This document shows positions 58,667 to 64,000 of a stretch of DNA of 64,000 nucleotides, in pieces. Position 1 is the stretch's first letter; each line of letters starts with the position of its first letter. Source of the DNA: JBCBRD01 sp039819785 (lineage in GTDB: Bacteria > Pseudomonadota > Alphaproteobacteria > Rhizobiales > Hyphomicrobiaceae). The notes under the pieces are model-generated. The model was not told the DNA's origin. It searched no databases and saw only the letters and a list, made by a program, of their open reading frames with translations. The stretch spans positions 1 to 64,000 of the forward strand of contig JBCBRH010000019.1 in the NCBI GenBank assembly GCA_039819785.1, read 5' to 3'. Position numbers and translations under genes: made by a program.

Positions 58667-61552
58667 TCAGGTGTCCAGCCTCGCCATTGCTGCGGACAGC
58701 TTCGCCATCAAACCTTCGAGTTCCGCCTTACGTTCACGCGTTTCTTCGACGGCTGCCGGATTGGCTTTTTCGACGAATTTCGGGTTGGCGAGTTTTGCAT
58801 CCATCTTTGCAAGATCGCTTTCAGCCTCGCTGATTTCCTTCTTCAGGCGTGCGCGCTCGGCATCCATATCAATGACGCCTTCCAGCGGAATCGCGATTGT
58901 TGTTTCGCCGACGATGATGATCGCGGATGCGCGCGGGGCGGTGTCCTCAAAGCGGATGTCGTCGAGACGCGCGAGCCGAGACATGGTGTCTTCATGCCGG
59001 TTCGCGCGATCCTTGATCGACCGGTCCGCACCAATGAGGTGAACCGGGATTTTTGCGCCAGCGGGGATGTTCATCTCAGATCGCACAGAACGCACTTCCG
59101 AGATCACGTCGATCACCCATTTGATTTCCGCATCCGCATCAGGGGCCTGCAACCCTGTCGGCTGAGGCCAGCGGCTGACAGCCAGCATCTTTTGCCGCTT
59201 CTCGCCATACTCAACCATATGGGCCCAAAGCTCTTCGGTGATGAAGGGCATGAACGGGTGCAGCAATTTCAAGACCTGATCAAGGACCCAGGCCACGCAT
59301 GCGCGCGTCTCTGATTTCGCGCTTTCTTCGTCGCTGTTGAGGATCGGCTTGATGAGTTCGATGTACCAATCGCAAAACACATCCCACACGAATTCGTAGG
59401 CATCGCCTGCTGCATCGTTGAATTTGTAGGCTTCGATGCCGGCCGTGACGGCGGTGGCTGCGCGTTCGGTTTCGCCGACGATCCATTTGTTGATGGTTTC
59501 GTTGACGCTGGCTGGGTCAAAGTCTGTTTGGCGGACGCACTCGTTCATTTCCGCGAACCGGGATGCGTTCCAAAGCTTGGTGGCAAAGTTCCGATAGCCT
59601 TCGATGCGATCGATCGAAAGCTTAACGTCGGAGCCTTGCGCGGCCATCGAGGCCATCGTGAAGCGCAGCGCATCGGTTCCATAGGGTTTTATCCCCTCTG
59701 GAAATTCGCGCTTCACCTCCTTGGCGACGCGGTTTGTCCGTTCTTTGTCCAGGCCGGCGGTGCGCTTTGCCACCAAGTCTTCAAGCGTGACGCCATCGAT
59801 GATGTCGAGTGGATCAAGAACGTTGCCGCGCGACTTCGACATTTTGTTGCCGTGGGCATCACGCACCAGCCCGTGGATGTAGACATCCTTGAACGGCACA
59901 TCTTTTTGGAAATGCATCCCCATCATCATCATCCGGGCGACCCAGAAGAAGATGATGTCAAAACCAGTGATGAGGGCCGATGTCGGGTAGTAGCGCGCGA
60001 GTTCGGGTGTCTCTTCGGGCCAGCCGAGCGTCGAAAACGGCCAGAGGGCCGATGAAAACCAAGTGTCCAACACATCGGGATCGCGCGACAGGTCAACCTG
60101 TTTGCCGTAGTGGGCGTTCGCGAGTTCGGCTGCTTCGGCTTCATCATGGGCCACGAATACTTCGCCGTCGGGACCATACCACGCGGGGATCTGATGGCCC
60201 CACCAGAGCTGACGTGAGATGCACCACGGCTGGATGTTGTCGAGCCAGCGGTAGTAATCATTGGCGAAGCGATCCGGCACGAAACGCGTGCTACCGCCTC
60301 GCACGGCAGCAAGCGCCGGCTTAGCCAGTTCAGCAGCGTTTACATACCACTGGTCGGTTAGAAACGGTTCAATGGCAACGCTTGAGCGGTCACCATGTGG
60401 CACCTGATGGGTGGTCGGCTCGATTTTGGCCAGGAGGCCGGCTTCGTACATGTCCTTGATAATGGCGAGACGGGCCTTGAACCGGTCCAGCCCGCGATAG
60501 GCTGCCGGGATGTCGCTTTCGTCAGCCTCTTCGCCGTCGATGATGGCGGCGTGTTCATCGAAGATGTTGATGCGCGCGAGGTTACAGCGTTTACCGACTT
60601 CGAAGTCGTTGAAGTCGTGGGCCGGTGTAATCTTGACGGCGCCGGTGCCTTTTTCGGGGTCTGAATACTCATCGGCAACGATCGGTATTTCGCGTCCCAC
60701 GAGCGGCAGTTTCAGCATTTTGCCGACAAGGGTCGTGTAGCGTTCGTCTTCTGGATGCACGGCTACACCCGTATCACCCAGCATCGTTTCCGGCCGCGTC
60801 GTCGCGACCACGATGTGGCGGCTGCCGTCTTGGCTCAAAGGATAGCGGAAATGGTACATCTGGCCGCCGGGGCTTCGCGCAAGTGCTTTTTCCAGGCTGG
60901 CGAATTCGGGGCCGGTTGCGTCTTCATCGTCGTCCGCGGACCAATCGATTTTGCCTTTGGCATCGACCTGGACCACCTCCAGATCAGAGATTGCGGTTTG
61001 GAATTTCGGGTCCCAATTGACCAGCCGTTTGTCCTTGTAGATCAGCCCGTCTTTGTGCAGCTGGACGAACACCTTCAGAACAGCCTGTGACAGCCCCTCA
61101 TCCATCGTGAAGCGCTCGCGGGACCAATCGCAAGACGCACCCAGGCGCTTAAGCTGGTTGACGATCGTTCCGCCGCTTTCAGCCTTCCAGGCCCAGACTT
61201 TCTCCAGAAACGCATCCCGCCCGATCGTGCGCCGGTCGGGTTCTCCCCGTTCCATCATCTGACGCTCGACGACCATCTGGGTGGCGATGCCAGCGTGGTC
61301 GGTTCCCGGCTGCCAAAGTACGTCTTTACCGCGCATACGTTCGAACCGGCACAGGATATCCTGCAGCGTGTTGTTCAGGGCATGTCCCATGTGAAGGGAG
61401 CCGGTGACGTTGGGTGGTGGAATGACGATGCAGTAGGTGTCGGATTGACCGTCGGGGCTTGTTCCCGCGCCGGCTTTGAATGCGCCGGAGTCGTCCCAGG
61501 CTGCACTGATGCGCGGCTCGATGGCGGCCGGCTGATATGTCTTGTCGAGCAT
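58667..61552 (-). CDS. valS: Valine--tRNA ligase
   Basis: A 961-residue class I synthetase. The HIGH-type motif is 'PPNVTGSLHMGHALNNTLQD' and the KMSKS motif is 'DAHGNKMSKSRGNVLDPLDII'. The editing (CP1) domain lies between them with 'TTRPETMLGDTGVAVHPEDERY'. The C-terminus has the anticodon-binding helices and a coiled-coil ('DAERARLKKEISEAESDLAKMDAKLANPKFVEKANPA') typical of ValS. ATG 61552 (MLDKTYQPAAIEPRISAAW) is preferred over the upstream TTG 61567. It follows the PopZ-like gene. Confidence 0.98.
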   Translation of the reverse strand: MLDKTYQPAAIEPRISAAWDDSGAFKAGAGTSPDGQSDTYCIVIPPPNVTGSLHMGHALNNTLQDILCRFERMRGKDVLWQPGTDHAGIATQMVVERQMMERGEPDRRTIGRDAFLEKVWAWKAESGGTIVNQLKRLGASCDWSRERFTMDEGLSQAVLKVFVQLHKDGLIYKDKRLVNWDPKFQTAISDLEVVQVDAKGKIDWSADDDEDATGPEFASLEKALARSPGGQMYHFRYPLSQDGSRHIVVATTRPETMLGDTGVAVHPEDERYTTLVGKMLKLPLVGREIPIVADEYSDPEKGTGAVKITPAHDFNDFEVGKRCNLARINIFDEHAAIIDGEEADESDIPAAYRGLDRFKARLAIIKDMYEAGLLAKIEPTTHQVPHGDRSSVAIEPFLTDQWYVNAAELAKPALAAVRGGSTRFVPDRFANDYYRWLDNIQPWCISRQLWWGHQIPAWYGPDGEVFVAHDEAEAAELANAHYGKQVDLSRDPDVLDTWFSSALWPFSTLGWPEETPELARYYPTSALITGFDIIFFWVARMMMMGMHFQKDVPFKDVYIHGLVRDAHGNKMSKSRGNVLDPLDIIDGVTLEDLVAKRTAGLDKERTNRVAKEVKREFPEGIKPYGTDALRFTMASMAAQGSDVKLSIDRIEGYRNFATKLWNASRFAEMNECVRQTDFDPASVNETINKWIVGETERAATAVTAGIEAYKFNDAAGDAYEFVWDVFCDWYIELIKPILNSDEESAKSETRACVAWVLDQVLKLLHPFMPFITEELWAHMVEYGEKRQKMLAVSRWPQPTGLQAPDADAEIKWVIDVISEVRSVRSEMNIPAGAKIPVHLIGADRSIKDRANRHEDTMSRLARLDDIRFEDTAPRASAIIIVGETTIAIPLEGVIDMDAERARLKKEISEAESDLAKMDAKLANPKFVEKANPAAVEETRERKAELEGLMAKLSAAMARLDT

Positions 61553-61756
61553 GTCTCGTTTCAACAATGGTGAGCGGCATCACACCTGGCGGACGGGCGC
61601 AACGATGGACGTGAGGACGTGAGCGGCCCACACCTGCCGGCGGCCGCCTAAGACCCTGGCATGATGCCTTTGATCGGCCGTGGTACGACCGCCGTCAAGC
61701 CGGTGTCAACAGATCGGTGCCAACTGGGTGCGAAACGCGCAAGATATCCGTCACAA

Positions 61757-63745
61757 TCAGTGTTTGGAGGGACCTGGCCGGCTGGTGTCGGCCGCCTCTT
61801 GCGATGGTTCCTTCGAGGCCGCATCCACTGGGGTGGGAGCGGCAACGCCGTTGGCAAGCTCCATCTGCAGGGCTTTTTCGAAAATACGCGGCATGTTCCG
61901 ATCCAGCCACTCGCGGACCATGGGACGCAGCAGCTCGGCTGCCGTTTCATCGAGCGTCCGTTCGATTGCTTCGTCGGTCGTTTGGGTGGTGGTTGCCGGT
62001 TTGGGCTGCGCTGCACCGCCGGTCACACGGTCAAGAGCGGCTGACATGGATTGTGAGGCCAGAGATTGTGACGCCGGATCGCTCACGGCTGAGCCTTTTT
62101 GAGGATCTGACTTAGGATCCTTGGATGCCTCGTGCGCAGGTGTCACGCTGGCGGACTTATCAGCAGTCGTTGACGGCTTCGGGTCAGTTCCAGTAGGGGA
62201 AGCTGCGGTTTTTGTCTGCTGCGAGCCAGTTTTATCGTCGGACAGGTCGAGCTTTGGTCCCGCGTCTTCCTTTGTTTCGGTCTTTGTTACGGCCTCATCA
62301 GCGTTCTTGGGCGTGGCAGGATCCAAAGCTTCAGACGGCGCTGAATTTTGTCCGCCTGGTGATGGGAGCGGATCAGTGGCAGAGACGGGCTTTTCTGAGA
62401 AGGACGGCAACCCGGTCATGGATGAAAATGACGCAGATGCCGCTGTAGCAGAGGCCGGTTGTGGTGTTTGGGCTGAAGCCTCGTTGTTTGGCTGAGGCTG
62501 TGCTGGTGTCTCTTTGGCTTGGGTCGCGGTAATATTGGTTGGCGATCCAGCTGTCTGAGCTGCTGGTGACGGCGCAACTGCGTCGCCCGTTGGTTGGGTC
62601 TTCGCTGATTTCGGTTCTGGTTTCGCTGCGCCGAGCGTTGGTTCAGACCGTTCGGGCGTGGCCAAGCCGTCCAAAGTCGCACTGACCGATTGACCAGCCG
62701 GCGTCCCACTTTCCGCGCCCTTGAACTGGCTTGGAAAAATACTGTCGAAATCGATGCCACCGGGCGATGGGTCCGCCGCTGTGAGGTCATTCTTCACAGC
62801 AGGTTGCGAGCCTGTTCCATCCCCATCCCAAGGCCGTTCGCGTGAGGGTCTGAGGCCGGCTGGTGGGTCAAAGTCTTTTCCGAACGGCCGCAATTCACCC
62901 GGCGCAAATCCGGGGTTGGGTTCCGTCGTGCCAGAGGCTTGCGGTGCTGCCACGGGATCAATGCTCAACGGACCGAGATCACGCGCGGCGGCGGCATCGC
63001 CATCGGACTTTGCCTTCAGTGGATCGGTTTGAACCGCAGGCGTTGCCGTCAAGCGATCAATCAGAGTTGGTCCATCGGACGTTGCGGTTTCCGGCTCGAA
63101 TTTGGCAGGCACCGTCGTACTCTTGGCAGCCTGTGAATTTTGTTCGCCCTCACTTCTTCCGAACGGCTGCGCCGCGGACTTCGACATTGCTGCAACCGAG
63201 CGTGCGGTTGGCGGGATCAACGGTCCATCGGTTGGCGCGGAACCCGATGCTGCGTCTGGAAAGCGCGCTTTCAGATCCGCTGCGGCCGGTCTTGGCGTTG
63301 GCTGATGGGATATTTCAGATGCGGGGTTGGATTGCGCACCTTTTGCGGTGGTGGCCGTACTCTGATCCGCTGTCGCGCTCGTCGAGGCTGCTTCGTCCTC
63401 GAACAGGTCTGCGATATCTTCATCGATGACGGCCCGTGTCGTGGTTGGTTCACCGCCGGTGTTGCTTTGCTCTGTCGGGAGCTGCTGGTCTGTTGATGCG
63501 GAACCATTGGCAGCGTCTGCCAGTCGCCGGGACAGGGGACCAGCCGCCTGTGCTGCGCGCGGTTGTTGGGGGCTTTCCGATTTACCGTCTGTCTGGCTGC
63601 CGCTGGTCACCGCAGCGGTCCCGCCTGCCGGCGTCTGTGCCCCAGCCGATTGGCTGTTGTCGGATGGCTCTTCCTGGATGATCTGCCGGATCGAAGCAAG
63701 GATTTCGTCCATGCTCGGTTCGCCATTCGATCCATTCGTTGTCAT
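61757..63745 (-). CDS. PopZ-like polar organising protein (DUF2497), long form
   Basis: A 662-residue DUF2497 protein. The N-terminal motif 'PSMDEILASIRQIIQEE' and the C-terminal 'AAELLRPMVREWLDRNMPRIFEKALQMELANGV' are the two conserved parts, which bind clients and oligomerise. Between them (about 30-600) lies a disordered stretch rich in Ala, Pro, Ser, Thr, Asp and Lys. Caulobacter PopZ, which forms a polar condensate that anchors the chromosome origin, has under 200 residues, so this linker is several times longer. It lies 205 bp upstream of valS, the usual place. Confidence 0.88.
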   Translation of the reverse strand: MTTNGSNGEPSMDEILASIRQIIQEEPSDNSQSAGAQTPAGGTAAVTSGSQTDGKSESPQQPRAAQAAGPLSRRLADAANGSASTDQQLPTEQSNTGGEPTTTRAVIDEDIADLFEDEAASTSATADQSTATTAKGAQSNPASEISHQPTPRPAAADLKARFPDAASGSAPTDGPLIPPTARSVAAMSKSAAQPFGRSEGEQNSQAAKSTTVPAKFEPETATSDGPTLIDRLTATPAVQTDPLKAKSDGDAAAARDLGPLSIDPVAAPQASGTTEPNPGFAPGELRPFGKDFDPPAGLRPSRERPWDGDGTGSQPAVKNDLTAADPSPGGIDFDSIFPSQFKGAESGTPAGQSVSATLDGLATPERSEPTLGAAKPEPKSAKTQPTGDAVAPSPAAQTAGSPTNITATQAKETPAQPQPNNEASAQTPQPASATAASASFSSMTGLPSFSEKPVSATDPLPSPGGQNSAPSEALDPATPKNADEAVTKTETKEDAGPKLDLSDDKTGSQQTKTAASPTGTDPKPSTTADKSASVTPAHEASKDPKSDPQKGSAVSDPASQSLASQSMSAALDRVTGGAAQPKPATTTQTTDEAIERTLDETAAELLRPMVREWLDRNMPRIFEKALQMELANGVAAPTPVDAASKEPSQEAADTSRPGPSKH

Positions 63746-64000
63746 GCCCTATATCCCTCTCGCGCCATCCGATCAGATGGCTCCCACGCGCCAATGCCCC
63801 GGTTGCTTAACGGCGACGGTTTTATGCGCGATTGCCCAAGCGCCCCGTAATCACGCTTTCAGTGCTAACAACACTCGTCTGGCCAAGCAACGCACACAAC
63901 GCGATTCTGGTGCGTAAGCGCGTGTTATCCGGCAGTTTTTTCGCCAGCAACGCCTGTATGTGCATCCGTACCGCATGACCGATTCTGACTATGCCTCTTA
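63746..64000. other. Right edge with no supported gene
   Basis: No credible complete gene is seen. An ATG at 63975 opens a plus-strand frame that runs off the window (MTDSDYAS), and a minus-strand frame runs in from the edge to a stop near 63929; neither can be confirmed. In related genomes tolC or pcm often lies here. Confidence 0.35.

Noticed and set aside
62863..63429. Open frames antisense to the PopZ-like gene
   Set aside because: They mirror the repetitive linker and have no Shine-Dalgarno or domain.
63975..64000. Start of a rightward gene at the edge
   Set aside because: Only eight codons are visible, so it cannot be told from chance.

Overview
The window is chromosomal DNA from an alphaproteobacterium, most likely of the order Hyphomicrobiales (Rhizobiales). 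The evidence is gene content and order. It carries the block xth / erpA / dgt / argS / SPOR / nagZ / scpA / scpB / tatABC / serS / surE / nlpD, then the DUF815 ATPase, yajC / secD / secF, an Mth938-type gene and an NDUFAF6-type squalene-synthase-like gene. It also carries DUF177 / plsX / fabH / ihfA / merR and valS / popZ-like. These neighbourhoods are typical of alphaproteobacteria; the genus cannot be read from the sequence.

Positions 1-3875 look like the end of an integrative element. Small phage-type genes lie there: a protein cut by the left edge, a ribbon-helix-helix-like protein, a serine recombinase, a small helix-turn-helix protein, a zinc-ribbon protein, unknowns and a Tat-exported cysteine-rich protein. 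They stop exactly at the 3' end of a tRNA-Pro(GGG) gene, a classic attachment site. The element's own integrase would be off the left edge.

From 3.9 to 10.1 kb is a fatty-acid/phospholipid module read leftward (Cbp3-like chaperone, DUF177, plsX, fabH, ihfA, MerR regulator), with bamE divergent. From 10.2 to 20 kb are a K+-independent H+-pyrophosphatase, a DUF937-like protein, trmFO, two unusual secreted proteins and a large SGNH hydrolase. From 20 to 30.6 kb are the complex I assembly-factor homologues with SecDF-YajC, a DUF815 ATPase, an L,D-transpeptidase and an NlpD-like LytM protein under a perfect CtrA box. From 30.9 to 49.2 kb is the core block for nucleotide, tRNA, twin-arginine export, chromosome segregation and septal peptidoglycan functions, interrupted by rtcB, a frameshifted Uma2 gene and a lone ABC ATPase. 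From 49.4 to 64 kb are a Sel1 protein, ilvD, a DUF898-M48 pair, DUF2939, DUF302, a lytic transglycosylase, valS and an unusually long PopZ-like polar organiser.

Several genes act on one theme, envelope growth and division: the L,D-transpeptidase, the degenerate LytM amidase activator, the SPOR protein, NagZ, the lytic transglycosylase, TatABC (which exports amidases), BamE and PopZ. Three homologues of mitochondrial respiratory-complex assembly factors (Cbp3/UQCC1, NDUFAF3, NDUFAF6) are also present. No CRISPR array, rRNA operon or intact insertion sequence was seen. I found no clear candidate for a new multi-gene system. The best leads are the tRNA-bounded accessory end, three unlisted small ORFs and the two odd secreted proteins at 16.8-17.6 kb.
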